Below are positions 43,295 to 54,439 of a DNA stretch of 64,000 nt, piece after piece; position 1 is the first letter of the stretch, and the number at the start of each line of letters is the position of its first letter. The notes beneath the pieces are model-generated. The model was not told the origin of the DNA. It searched no databases and saw nothing but the letters and a program-made list of their open reading frames with translations. The stretch comes from Muricea muricata. Taxonomy: Eukaryota > Cnidaria > Anthozoa > Malacalcyonacea > Plexauridae. The stretch spans positions 88,118,103 to 88,182,102 of the forward strand of contig OY979716.1 of assembly GCA_963855995.1 (NCBI GenBank), read 5' to 3'. The position numbers and the translations under genes are program-made.

Positions 43295-44233
43295 AGGCAA
43301 ACTTTTCAGCCTGCCCAGTGTGGCTTACACTCGGAGTAGCATCACAATATCATAATATAACATATAAGATGTTAATAATGTCGTTAAACTGAATGTTAAT
43401 CAGTGTGTACAGGGACATAATCCAGAACAAATACGCTTTAGAGAATTGCTCTGGAGATTAAGAAAAGGAGAATCAACAGTAGACGACTGGGAACTGTTGT
43501 TAACTAGACAAACATCAAATGTTGATAATTTGTCTGAATTTAAGGATGCTACAAGATTGTTCTACAGCAATGAGGAAGTTGGCAATTATAATCATGAACA
43601 GCTTACCAAACTCATGCAACCTTTTGCCCAAATAACTGCTAGGCATTCATCTGCTACTGCAAAAAAAGTATCTGCTGATGAGTTTTCAGGTCTTCAACCA
43701 TTACTATTTTTGGCTAAAGGTGCAAAAGTAATAGTCACAATGATTTTATGGCCAGCAGTGGGTCTTTGCAATGGTGCTACAGGAACTGTCATACATTTTA
43801 TATGTAAGAATAATCATCAACCACCTGACCTGCCAATAGCAGTTATTGTTAAATTTGATAATTACAGAGGCCCATCGCTTAGTGAGGCACTTCCAACTTG
43901 TGTGTCAATATGCCCAGTTACAGCTTCAGCACAGTTATCTGATGGTTTCCATGAGAGACAACAGCTTCCCCTTTGACTAGCATGGGCAATAACAATTCAC
44001 AAAAATCAAGGACTTTATCTAAAGCCTGGATAAATATTAGGAAAACAGAGAGAACACCAGGAACCACATATGTGGCTCTAAGCAGGGTGAAAACATTATC
44101 TTCATGTGTTGAGCCAATCACCTATGAACGCTTATTAGCAAATATAAAATCATCTAAAACTTTGAAGCACCAACTAAATGAAGAAGAGAGACTAGACCAA
44201 ATGGCACAAGAAACCTTCGACAGATTTCACTAA

Positions 44234-45077
44234 GCAATGTTTTACAACTGTTTAGATTAGCAGGGATGTATGAGACTCCCCAAATTCAATGAATTATAGG
44301 CCCAAAAAAGAGAATGTAATAAAATGATCTTATTAACAATACTCTCATTAATTAACCATAATATTAAAATAAAGTACTATCACTTCTGACAACAAAATGA
44401 ATGCCCTGGCTTGTAGGTATATACTGTAGAAATACTGTTATTGAAAACAGCTTTTTGTACATGACAGTTAAGATATATTTTTCTCATTTTTAGGCTGCTG
44501 AACCTACTTTAATTTGAGGTGAGATGCACATTTTTATGTTTTTAAGAAAGATAGCTGTAATTCATAACATATTTTATCTTTTACAGATGGCTGATCTTGC
44601 AACCCAGGAGGATCAATGTACAGCTCCAGTACAATTGCTATAATTTCAAATTGAAACAATCGTCAAAAAAACTATTTAACAGTAATAATACTGTACAAAG
44701 CAATCATATACACTAGAAACATTACGAAAATGTTGTAATTTTAAACTAAGTTGTTATATTTTCAAAATAAGACACCCTTTCGATAATTACGTCATTTGGC
44801 CTGGGCGCCTTTCTCTAATGAATCGTGAACCTATCACTTTGTGTAATGTACTAACAAGAACGAGGCTTCAAGACAAAAAGATATATGTGACGTAAGTAAC
44901 GAAAGGGTGTATTGGGTGTATTAGGTGTATTAGACCTTTGTTAAATTGACATGAAATACAACCTGTTGCTCACCAAAAGCTATCATTATAACAGCTTAAC
45001 ACAACTCTTTTCTATATGATGTTAAATATGACTTATCTACTGTCTTCTTTTTCATATACTTCCCAGAAGCCACAAGC
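44234..45077. other. Non-coding stretch between helicase and RPA-like gene
   Basis: AT-rich. A 19-codon frame begins at ATG 44587 and ends in TAA. I see no supported gene. Confidence 0.5.
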
Positions 45078-46044
45078 TTGACTTGCTATTTCCATAGCAT
45101 ATCTGAAGTAAAAAATGCCTCAAAATCGAAAAAGAAGTACTTCAACTGCATTTTCCAATCAAACGACAAGCCAATCAGAGCTGCATGTTTCTCGCTGGAA
45201 AAAAGACCAGAGTTGCAAGCTGTTGCAGCAAAGAAAAGCCCAGTAAAATTGAAAATCTTTAAACAATCTAATAATAATTTAACCACTACAAAATTCACAA
45301 AGATCACCCCCCCCCCCGACAACAAAGACGTCGACTTTGCATATGCTGAAGAGCTATCTTTGACTGGAACTGGAAAACCAGTTGGTATATTGTCTATACC
45401 AAAGCTAGCAGCAGAACAGCTGATTATCATAAAAGGTAAAGTTGTTAAAGTATCAGGTGTTAAAATGCAATCCACGCAGTATGGCAAATTGACAAAACAA
45501 GATGTTGTTATATCAGATCCAACAGCTTACGTCAAGGTAGTTCTTTAGGCAGATCATGTTAATGCTCTCCAACTCGACCAAACCTATATTTTAAATAACG
45601 TCAGGGTAGAGTACCAAATTTGAGCACTACCTTAACACGCCAAGAAATGAAGGTTTCACAGCAGTTGATGCTGCACCATTTACGACGCCTGTTATTGAAT
45701 ACGAAGACTAAATGGAAACCACATCCACAGTAAATGGTATGATTTTAGGAGTTCAAAATACCTCCAAGTCTCTCGGTTGCAATAACTGTCCAAAACTAGC
45801 CGTTGATATCATTGCACTTCACAAAGCTGTCTGCCAGTCTTGCAGGTTTCAACAGCCACCGCCGACCTGCACACTCTTCTGGACTCTATGCGTTCTGCTT
45901 AAACCAGAAAACGGGCAGAAAAACATCCACCTTTTACTGGACTGCAACACAGCGGAAGCTTTACTGCATCTGATCAACCCTCATTTTCAACTAACGTCGG
46001 CTACAGAAGAGGATGAAATAACTGCGACCATTCTCGAAAACTAA
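45078..46044 (+). pseudogene. RPA-like (OB-fold) protein of the Helitron
   Basis: The frame 45078-45548 has KPIRAACFSLEKRPELQA and an OB-fold-like block (IIIKGKVVKVSGVKMQSTQYGKL and VVISDPTAYVKVVL). After stops and shifts, LQLDQTYILNNVRV and FTTPVIEYED continue. The last frame (45712-46044) has CNNC and CQSC pairs that fit a zinc ribbon. RPA-like single-strand-binding proteins accompany many Helitrons, so I assign it to that element by position and strand. Several breaks make this copy inactive. A separate host-like RPA paralogue is a weaker alternative. Confidence 0.65.
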
Positions 46045-46074
46045 AAAACGTCTCTTGTGTTCATGTACAACACT

Positions 46075-46115
46075 CTAACTTCGCAAGTTAGCGAAGTTAG
46101 TTGTTGTGACACTGA
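46075..46115 (+). other. Candidate Helitron 3' terminus: hairpin plus CTGA
   Basis: CTAACTTCGC, AAGTTA, GCGAAGTTAG forms a perfect 10-bp stem with a 6-nt loop (46075-46100). Eleven bases later CTGA (46112-46115) is followed by T. Helitrons end in CTRR before a T, with a hairpin about 10-12 bp upstream, so the geometry fits. The same hairpin could otherwise be a chance palindrome. Confidence 0.6.
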
Positions 46116-46640
46116 TTAATGCATAGTTATAAGCTTAAAGCTGGAGAAAAACATTTGTTGCACTTTATTTCTCAGTTGTTTAACATTGGTTCAGCTGGGG
46201 CAAAACATTGTGTCATTGTTACATAGTTGCTTCATAATAGAAAGCCTTCAGTTTAATTTGACTGAAGTTTGAGTTGTTGATATCTTACACATACTGACTG
46301 ATATTTACAAAAATGTTGGGTTATTAAAATTTATTGTTGTATTAACGTATGGAGTGTTTGGAGATTTCTCTTTATTATACGCGCGCAGACATTCACAAAT
46401 ACGTCAAGTAAAATGTACTCGTTATTCATTTAATATAAAACACTTTGGGCAACGTCCACACCAAACGCACTTCACTAATCTAAGATTATTACTAGTATTT
46501 AGATGTATTGTATAGGCAGGCCCATAACTCAATGAGATGCGATGCACCTCAGCATGCCCTACTTATTTTCTTTACTTAGCCCATTGTACTTGGCAGCGGG
46601 GGGCTATATGGCTGCTGAGAGCAGGGACATAACTGTTTTG
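46116..46640. other. Non-coding stretch
   Basis: No gene or repeat that I recognise. The last six bases (GTTTTG, 46635-46640) are the target duplication of the next element. Confidence 0.6.
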
Positions 46641-46882
46641 TACGGTGGCTCACAAGGGCCAACACATTATAAAATAAATAACTCAATCAAATAAAATCTC
46701 AACACAAATTAAAATAATAACACGCGCAAATTAAAATATAACACACACAAATTAAAATAATAACACACACAAATTAAAATAACACACACACACAAATTAA
46801 AATAACACACACACACAAATTAAAATAATAACACACACACAAAAAAAAAATCAAAATCGTGCGCGCGCATGTGATGTCGTCA
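46641..46882 (+). repeat. Left TIR with internal minisatellite
   Basis: Matches 52345-52617 inverted. The outer 70 bp are unique, then about eight short units of ACACACACAAATTAAAATAATA follow, then AATCAAAATCGTGCGCGCGC. Confidence 0.92.
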
Positions 46883-46961
46883 AATCTGCACAAGCAATAT
46901 TCAAATTATGAGCTCTGTAAAATTGAGCTAAATATTCATGAGTTTTGTAGTATAAGATACA

Positions 46962-49900
46962 ATGTTTTGTTCAAGTTGTGGCGAAAAAATTGTGGAAGCT
47001 GGCTTATTTTGTCACAAGTGTGGTTCTGCTGTTTCTAGTTCCAATCGAGAAAATATAAACGGGAATAATGACGCCGCCAGCTCCTCAAAAGCGGAGTCAA
47101 AACGAGAACACAAGGGAAAAATTATGCCCAGGGAGCCCAGCCGCCTACCATCTGGTTCTGGGCCACCAATCATGACTTTTCATGAATTTAGAAAAGTTAA
47201 AGAACAAGATAGGCAAGGGCATTTCAAAAATAAGGCCCTGAAGAAGCGAAAGGTGGACGAAAATAAGGACTCGGTTACGGCAAAAGTGGTCACAATAAAG
47301 GTCGGCATAGTGACCTATCGAGAAGATACAGGAACGTTAAAACCAGTTAGAGGATCACTTCTTGCAGTATCCATCCCTGTTTCAAGTAATTCAAACGATG
47401 TAAGAGCAAGAGCTGTTGAGAAACTAAGCCGCTTCAATCAAACCATCTCCAGCTGCGCAAGCATGTATTATCTGCTTTATCCCGATTTCACACGTGCTGA
47501 AAAGTTGCCCGGCACTGAGGAGGACTTCCTACTATGCCGTTACAAGGAGGAACTTGGAAAGCCCTATGAACGCATCACGTTATATCTTTGTAAGAGTGTA
47601 GACTATTTATCGAACCAAGGGATTTTTTTAACAGACTCTGATGATGAAGACATACATTTAAAGGCGAGTGTTTGAATATTTTGACATTCCATAGTGTAGT
47701 ACCATAAACTACTGTAGTAAAGAGGGGTCACCCGCAACATCCCTTCACTATTGTTACGCCCCTGCATTCATGCAGACTTTACCCCAAGCATCATACATGT
47801 TGAACCCTAACACACAGTAATATATTCAAAACTTCAGGGAGGTTCAGGAAGGTCTTACTTAAGGTCTTACCTAAGTCTGCCATGTTATTAACAAGTGCCT
47901 TATATACCGTATCTTAATCTTGGAGGAAGGATGACTGGGTGTTGGTAGGTGGTGCATCTAGTGAGAACAATTTTGTTGCTGCTTCTCGAGCTTGATACTA
48001 GTACCCTGTTCAACTGTTCAAGAGCAAATAACAATTATGTGATACCAGACCCTGGGTATGATGTTAAAAAGCTTTTTGGGGTGTATATTGAGCATTGGGA
48101 GTGTCCCACCTAGATAAACATATCAGTGCAAAGCCCCTTCTGATAAACATTGTTAACCTAGAACTTAGAGTATTATTGTTTACAATAATCTTTTCTTTAT
48201 CTGTCCCTCTCAAATAAGCCCCCCCCCCCTGGATTGATTATTCAATGTCTTTTTTTGCTAATATGTTTCTCATGTACATGTAGGAGCCGACCAAAGTTAA
48301 CAAAGACACTAAGAAGTAAGTTTGCTAATTGACTGTGATAGCACATGCCAAGATCCTATATCATCATTGTTAAATTTTGGTGTGCTTTAAATCACACTTG
48401 CCAGGCAGGTTTCTCGTTTTATAAATTTTTTTACATAATAATTATATGGCACATAACCTTTATTTTTCTATCTAGAAATGAATGTAGTGAAGATGGAGCC
48501 AGTACCAGGTATTATAGTGATATCTGATAGATGTTATTTGTAGCAGTTTTGGCCTAAACATGGTACAAGGTTGTACTTATCTAAACTATTTGCTGTTATT
48601 TTACTGTAGCTTTGTAGCTAATACACAAAGTACTGGATGCGAAAAGACTGAACACACATCTGAAGCAACAAATGTGACTGGTAATTCCAGTGATGTCACT
48701 CAAATTAACACTGCAAACTCAAGTGATTTAGATTATCTTTATGCATCTTTGCTTTTTGATGAAGTAAACAGTGACTCAATTGAGGATGCAAGTATTATTG
48801 ATTTGACTAATGATGAAAGGGAAAATGATGAGTCAGCTACTATAAACAGTGTGCATGATTCAATAGAAAAAGATCATGAAGCAATTCTCAAAAGTATTCT
48901 TGAACAAAAGTCACAAACCATTTGTAAATCTCAATTATCAAAGTTCAACATTTGTAGAAACAATGTTTGGGAGGGTACAAAAAGAACAATGCTAAGAAAG
49001 TCATTTTCCCCATTAAATAAGATATCTGTTAAGTTTACTGACCATATAGGTTTTTCAGAAGGTGCAGTTGACCTAGGTGGTCCCATGAGGGAATTTATAA
49101 CATTGGTATTAGAGTATTTAGTGGATTCAGAATTGTTCACTGGTTGTAGAAACTCCAAATTGCTTTCTTGTAGTAGTAGGTGTTTGGATGGATCTGAGTA
49201 CTTTCTGGCAGGTTAGTTTATTTCTATGGGTCTTGTACATGTTGGTATTGGGCCACGTTGTCTCAGTCCGATTCTCTTTGAGTGCTTGACCGGTCGTCCA
49301 GAGAAAGTGTCAGTGTCAATTGAGGATGTTTGTGATCCTGAACATAGGGATACATTGCAACAATTACTTGATTCAGAGACAATAGAAAAGGCTCGTGAGA
49401 TTATGAGCCGTCCAAACCTTGAAACTCTTCTGGATATTTCTGGAAATTTTAAAGTGCTAAGAAATATGGATGATGTTAGGAGTGTTGTTGATTCCACTGT
49501 CTCATGGATTGTACTGGGGCGAACACGTGCTGGACTTGAGAGTTTCAAAGAAGGACTCTCTTCTTTAGGTATTCTTAGCAGCATAGTTGAAAATCCTCTT
49601 GCATTCAAATCTGAAATGTGCTACAAAGAACGGGTGATTACTAGTGAGATAATGTCTAAACTTTTTTGTGTCACCAGAAGTGAGGTGGGCTCAAACCGGT
49701 ATGAGTTGGAAAGTTTGTTGCTTTCGTTTTGGGAGGATCTTTTAATCGATGTACAAGAGGGGGAAGTTGATCTTTCCTATTCTGACATACTCTTTTTCTC
49801 GTCTGGTTATAAAGTCATTCCACTTGTACATTTTGATCCAGTGTTAACTTTTTTGCATGAGGTGGAGGAAAATGGAGCACTTTCGCAGTTTCCAAAAGCA

Positions 49901-50011
49901 AATACTTGTGCATGTACATTATGTCTCCCAACACTACACAAAAAATATGAAGATTTTAAACAGGCAATGACCTTTGCAATTCTAAATAGTAAGGGATTTG
50001 GTTGCCCTTAA
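46962..50011 (+). CDS. Zinc-ribbon HECT-type E3 ubiquitin ligase, spliced
   Basis: Exons that keep one frame: 46962-47663 (GC donor GCGAGT), 48284-48315, 48476-48508 and 48610-50011, about 720 codons. The N-terminus has a zinc ribbon (CSSCGEKIVEAGLFCHKCG). The C-terminal 340 residues are a HECT domain: FSEGAVDLGGPMREFI, LVHVGIGPRCLSPILFECL, and the catalytic block FPKANTCACTLCLP with the acceptor cysteine TGT at 49907-49909. HECT enzymes take ubiquitin onto this cysteine and pass it to a target. An in-frame TAG at 49214-49216 sits where family members usually have Gln or Lys (FLAG then *FISMGLV), so this copy is probably broken. It lies convergent to the transposase inside the same TIRs, so it is transposon cargo. 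The splice model is by eye. Confidence 0.8.
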
Positions 50012-50725
50012 GTACTACGGGGGTTGACTGTTGGGTTAAGAGAAACCTATAGCTTATTACTGTTTTCGTGCAAACTATTAAAGAACCTATCATTCCCCCA
50101 CTGTACCATAAAATTATCAAGTCTTGGTCTATTATATGTTGCATGAGTCATTATCAACCGATTGCTTTTGGAATTGGATTGCTTTCATTGGTGGATTATG
50201 TTAATATGTTTGTAACCAGGCTTTTGTAGTAAACCTGTTTTCTAGCATTTTATAGTTTGATTCATATTTTAATAGAGGTGGTGAGCACAAGGGAGGTACT
50301 GTAACAACCTAACCTAATTTTAACATGCACTGCATTCCAAAAACCTCACTGGAATACATGGAATAGACAACATTTTAATTGCTTATGTTTTAAGTGTTTT
50401 CCTCTCATTCTTTCTTCTAGCAGGACAACTCTAGTCCTTCAAAATAATTTATTTTGTTTTGGAAAATGATTGATGGCAAAGCTCTATTAGGAATTTAGAA
50501 GGTCCTTCCTGGCTTACCGCTTCAGTTAATTAAATACGTTAAATTTAGTTATGTTAAAGTTGATTTTTCTAATATAGTAAATAAATATTTACAGTATAAA
50601 TGTTATTGGTTTCATTTTGTTTCATTAAAATAATAAAATGTAACAACATTGTGGAATTTGTGCTGGGCTTAAACCTTAAGCTGGAATTCTACATAAAAAT
50701 ATCATATCCCCAAAAAATTCACCTA
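50012..50725. other. Intergenic region between convergent transposon genes
   Basis: AT-rich 3' regions of the HECT and transposase genes, with several AATAAA words near 50580-50635. No gene is seen. Confidence 0.6.
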
Positions 50726-52333
50726 TCATTGCTCCAAATGTGTAAGTTGTTGAAACATTTCAAAGGCTTCTTCAGTGTTAACTGGATAAAACCAGCCTTT
50801 CATTTCGATTACATACTCAAAGTATTCTTGGAAAATATTTTCTCCTCTATTTTCATTTAGACTGTTTTGTAGTTCAATTACTTTTGCTTCAAAGGCTTCC
50901 TTTAAACAGTCTGCTACATCATAATGTTCTGGTAAAAAATACAAGATATCTGGTATTCCTGCAACAGTTTCGTGAGGTGACTTTCTAATAGTATGAGTGT
51001 TCCAGTGATCTCTTAATTTTTGCATATTATTTTGAATTAGTTTATGGTAACAATACCACAGGCATTCCATGTGGTAAACATTACCAAGTTCTAAAATTCC
51101 TCTCTCGGACATGTCTTGAAATAAATCAATCCACCAACTTGAGCATGAACGCCTTAAAAAGGACCACCAAGCTTCAATCCGCTGGTTGGATGGTGATGAT
51201 CCATAAATATGTGCCTTTTCTCCAGCAAATTCATCTGTTCCATGTGCTCTAAGATAACATTGCATGCCAGCTAAAACCACATTTTCAGTTCCACAGTCAG
51301 TTCTGACACGCAGTGGACAACCACCAATTTCTTTAACGCAGCTTACATAAAGTTCAGCAATAACCTGCGGATCCTTATTGGACCTAAGTACTTCTAACCA
51401 GAGAACTCGTCTGCTATAACCACAAATGGCACCATGGATGGCAAAGCCATATGGTACTAGCTTATCATAACCTATACATAATTGAAAATATAAATTATGT
51501 TAAGCATAATTATGCAGTTTTGCATTAGATTTAACTGATAAAATTTGGATAGAAAATTTTGGGATTACAGTGTAAAAGGAAACCAGTTTATAAGAAATAT
51601 ATAGAAAACTACAAGGACTGATTTAATTTGTATACTCAAAAATTGGGACCCTGGTTACGCCCCCGTTAATGTGGGTCTAGATTTGCACGAAACGTTATGA
51701 ATTGAAAGCATATAAATTACCATCCAAGTGCCAGCAAGCATTGGGTCCTTCACTTCTATAAGTTCTTCTGTGTAGACGTCTCTTTTTTCTCTCTTCCACC
51801 CCAAGAGGATCAATCTCTTTCATTAATCGAGAAACATCATGACTGCTTACATGTATGCCGCGTCTCAACCGCAAAGCATGCCAAATGCTCCGGTATCCTG
51901 CTAGACTTCCAGCGTCTTGCATTTCCTCCTGGATAACATGCCTCAAGTAATCATCACCAAACTGATTAGCCTTTCGCTTGAGCCCCAAAGCTTTAAGGCG
52001 TCTTTTGAGGGTTCTAATAGACATTTGTACACCTTTTCCCGCCAATAAGCCAATAATGGCATCGTAAGGATAGCCACGATCAAAACATAACCTTAAAAAA
52101 TCATTAACATCTCGTGCAGACAAACATCTATCACAATATATTTGCTCGTGGCTGTCGTAACGACAACCACAGCCTGGACAATACATGTTACGATTACGAA
52201 AAATATCGAAGTACCACTTAACGAAATCACTAAAGTCAATGAATGGAGCATCAAGATAAAAATTCAAAACAATTCCACAATATAACGATTCCACTTTTGA
52301 TTTCGAATTTCGCAATTTTCCTTTTTCCTTCAA
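50726..52333 (-). CDS. IS3-like DDE transposase (integrase core), spliced
   Basis: Exon 1 is 52333-51721 and exon 2 is 51471-50726. The intron at 51472-51720 has donor GTAATT and acceptor TATAG, and the frame joins across WHLDG. The N-terminus has a zinc ribbon (CPGCGCRYDSHEQIYCDRC) and helix-turn-helix-like segments (YDAIIGLLAGKGVQMSIRTLKRRL). The catalytic core shows D in WHLDG, D in VRTDCGTEN and E in NQRIEAWWS, with a D-E spacing of about 40 residues. It would cut and insert the element by recognising its TIRs. About 450 residues, no stop or frameshift seen, so it may still be active. The ATG at 52333 is the first in frame; a start at the MYCPGCG methionine (about 52187) is also possible. 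Confidence 0.85.
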
Positions 52334-52344
52334 ATATTATGTGT

Positions 52345-52617
52345 CTGACGACATCACATGCGCGCGCACGGTTTTGATTTTTTTTTTGTGTGTGTGTATT
52401 ATTATTTTAATTTGTGTGTGTGTTATTATTTTAATTTGTGTGTGTGTTATTATTTTAATTTGTGTGTGTGTTATTATTTTAATTTGTGTGTGTGTTATAT
52501 TTTAATTTGTGTGTGTTATTACTTTAATTTGTGCGTGTTATTATTTTAATTTGTGTTGAGATTTTATTTGATTGAGTGATTTATTTTATAATGTGTTGGC
52601 CCTTGTGAGCCACCGTA
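52345..52617 (-). repeat. Right TIR with internal minisatellite
   Basis: Inverted counterpart of 46641-46882 with (TTATTATTTTAATTTGTGTGTGTG)n. It is slightly longer because of extra repeat units. Confidence 0.92.
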
Positions 52618-53233
52618 GTTTTGAACAGTTTAAATTTTATAATCATAGAACCCTTTTTTAACCAAGTTTATACAGTATATCATAACATATTTCGTTAGGT
52701 TTAATTATTAAGTTTAGTTGATTGACATTTATACTTTTGTAGCCATTTATAGTTACATATAATTAAGATGGAAATTTTGACAGTTGAATAAAGCAGAGAC
52801 AAATAGAGACACGCTTTCAGAGTATCACAGGAATATATATTTTGGAAAGAGTTCGAATGCGAGATCTACCTTCAGGTACAATTTGTTATTATTAGTTACA
52901 TGAGCAATTTATAGTCTGTTTTGCGCTAGTTGATTTTTTATAACTGATTTATACGAGTTTTCCCATATAATTGTAAAAATATGATGGGAATGTGTTAACT
53001 ATAATCTTTGTAAATTTGTGATTTCAGAATTAAATTAATATAAAATTAAAAGGAAATCTCTTCGTGTGTCGCAGTTAGTCTTCCTGGCATGTGTCCTTAC
53101 CAATAACTAGACCATTAATGTGGTGTATATTCATATATTTGTGTTCCAGCTGACAAATTCTTATGTCTAATGACCACATAATGAGAACAACTTTTAAAAG
53201 AAATTTCTTTTGTTTCCTTTTTAACAGGTATCT
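52618..53233. other. Non-coding stretch with first copy of a direct repeat
   Basis: 52790-52885 (AGAGACACGCTTTCAGAGTA ... GAATGCGAGATCTACCTTCAGGTAC) recurs diverged at 55955-56060. Both copies end CCTTCAGGTAC, which could be a splice donor. Nothing else is recognised. Confidence 0.5.
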
Positions 53234-53839
53234 ATGGACATGAAGTTGCCTTCCAACCCCAATAATGTCCCAGAACAACTGAGAAAAACAAGTCTTGGAT
53301 TTATCAGCAATCCAAAGGGCAAGAGGGCACAGTACTACATGAACATCATGAATGAAGCATATATAAATATGAGGTTGAATGGAGAAAGTGACCAATCATT
53401 CAAGAAGAGGTTCACTTCCAAAAGATCAAGACAATATGACTATCTGCGTGACAAACAAAATGTCTTTAGCTCAGCCAATGAATGCTCTGTAAGGTCAAGT
53501 GTATTTACAAATACTGGAAACCAAGTTAAACCAGGTGATGGGTGCATGCTTTATCACACAATCTCTGAGTACACAAAGTTCATAAATAAAATTGACCATC
53601 CTGCAAATCAACTGAAAAAACACGACTGCACCTTGTTTTACGCCAATGGTATATTTCTGAAACAAGGCTCAGACTTTCAACATAACTTCAACAAGCCAGA
53701 AATTGAGTCCGTCCAAAATAAGCATTTGTCGCTAACAAGAGAACTAAATATAATCAAAGGAAGAATGCAAGATTACCAAAGAATTTTTAAGGATAAAAGG
53801 AAAGTATATATCGGCAGGAAGAAGAAAGAAAGAAAATAG
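53234..53839 (+). CDS. Unrecognised protein, retroelement-associated?
   Basis: An open frame of 201 codons preceded by a polypyrimidine-AG acceptor (TTTTTAACAG at 53219-53228). The protein is basic and ends in a probable coiled coil (LTRELNIIKGRMQDYQRIFKDKRK). I do not recognise a domain. It lies upstream of a reverse-transcriptase remnant on the same strand, between two direct repeats, so it could be the first gene of that retroelement. That is inference. Confidence 0.45.
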   Translation: MDMKLPSNPNNVPEQLRKTSLGFISNPKGKRAQYYMNIMNEAYINMRLNGESDQSFKKRFTSKRSRQYDYLRDKQNVFSSANECSVRSSVFTNTGNQVKPGDGCMLYHTISEYTKFINKIDHPANQLKKHDCTLFYANGIFLKQGSDFQHNFNKPEIESVQNKHLSLTRELNIIKGRMQDYQRIFKDKRKVYIGRKKKERK

Positions 53840-54439
53840 ACAAAAAGGAAAAATGTGAAAGAGAAAACGACTTAAAAAAAATCTTAGTCGGATATACAAC
53901 GTTTGCATGGCATATCCTTTTGGAAATGAACTTCCCCAGTGTCTAGTGTACCCACCATCAGTGCCTGTGAAATATGTATTAACACTGAAGATATTTCGAC
54001 TCTTTCACAAAGAAACGCTTTGCAGTAGGAGACGACAAAGTCATAGAGTCTGTTGACAGAGAGGAAAACGTCTATGATATATGGCCACTAGGAGGACGAC
54101 GAGGAAGATATAGTCTTTTGGCAGACAGGAAAACATTGATGATCAATATTTGTGGGACAAAGAGGACGTTGAAGAGCGTGTATAAATTGTTTCAGAGAAG
54201 TGACAAAAATAATGATGACATAGGTTTATATTTATAAAATTGCATAGACGTTTTATAGTCATCTGACAGTTGTTTTTGCCATTTATATTTATGCCTATTT
54301 AATAAAAACGAAACAATTTTACAACGATCCCCCCAATCTGTGCATTAAGTTTTGAGCTACCCCCCTTTTAAATGTCAATTTTTTCGTGACCACCTCTAAA
54401 ATACCACCAGCTCCCCTCCCCCCCATGCCTGTACAAAAT
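53840..54439. other. Degraded coding-like stretch
   Basis: Short frames such as FAVGDDKVIESVDREENVYDIWPLGG suggest decayed coding sequence continuing from 53839, but no family can be assigned. Confidence 0.35.

Larger units (their letters stand above)
42822..43370. mobile_element. Inverted tRNA-like pair insertion with 13-bp duplication
   Basis: TAACATATAAGAT stands at 42809-42821 and 43358-43370, a 13-bp target duplication that restores the helicase frame when one copy is removed. The insert carries two 73-nt tRNA-like sequences in opposite orientation. It also carries three copies of a block with TGATGCTACTCCGAGTGTAA and GCCACACTGGGCAGGCTG. The long duplication suggests LINE-assisted (SINE-like) insertion, but the palindromic layout is unlike an ordinary SINE. 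Confidence 0.8.
42302..44233 (+). pseudogene. Helitron Pif1-type helicase
   Basis: Fragments show a Walker A-like INGVAETGNSYFI (the usual GKS lysine is asparagine), Walker B IIDEYSMLGQ and CGDPAQLPPV (42566-42815). After the tRNA-like insert, FRELLWRLRKGESTVDDWELL and AKGAKVIVTMILWPAVGLCNG appear (43446-43976). Motif VI is TTYVALSRVKTLSSC (to 44233). A TAA near 42518 and a frame break near 43975 are visible. The helicase would unwind DNA during transposition. This copy is dead. Confidence 0.88.
34639..46115 (+). mobile_element. Helitron (OTU, Rep, helicase, RPA-like), degraded
   Basis: The parts, all on the plus strand, are an OTU-like region, DUF6570-like and Helitron_like_N regions with an HxH motif, Pif1-type helicase and an RPA-like gene. 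They follow the order known for OTU-bearing Helitrons. Two later insertions (37634-41320 and 42822-43370) split the reading frames. The 3' end is proposed at CTGA (46112-46115), 11 bp after a 10-bp-stem hairpin and followed by T, as in Helitrons. The 5' end is not defined. Confidence 0.75.
46641..52617. mobile_element. IS3EU-like DNA transposon with HECT ligase cargo
   Basis: 5977 bp, from TACGGTGGCTCACAAGGGCC to its inverted form ending GGCCCTTGTGAGCCACCGTA, flanked by GTTTTG at 46635-46640 and 52618-52623 (6-bp target duplication). The inverted repeats are about 240-270 bp and contain a (ACACACAAATTAAAATAATA)n satellite. Inside, a zinc-ribbon/HECT gene (plus) and an IS3-like DDE transposase gene (minus) converge. 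The 6-bp duplication, TAC...GTA ends and transposase type fit what I remember of the Repbase IS3EU group; that name should be checked. Confidence 0.88.

Noticed and set aside
52358..52549. 63-codon frame rich in CVCYYFNL repeats
   Set aside because: It is a translation of the TIR minisatellite.
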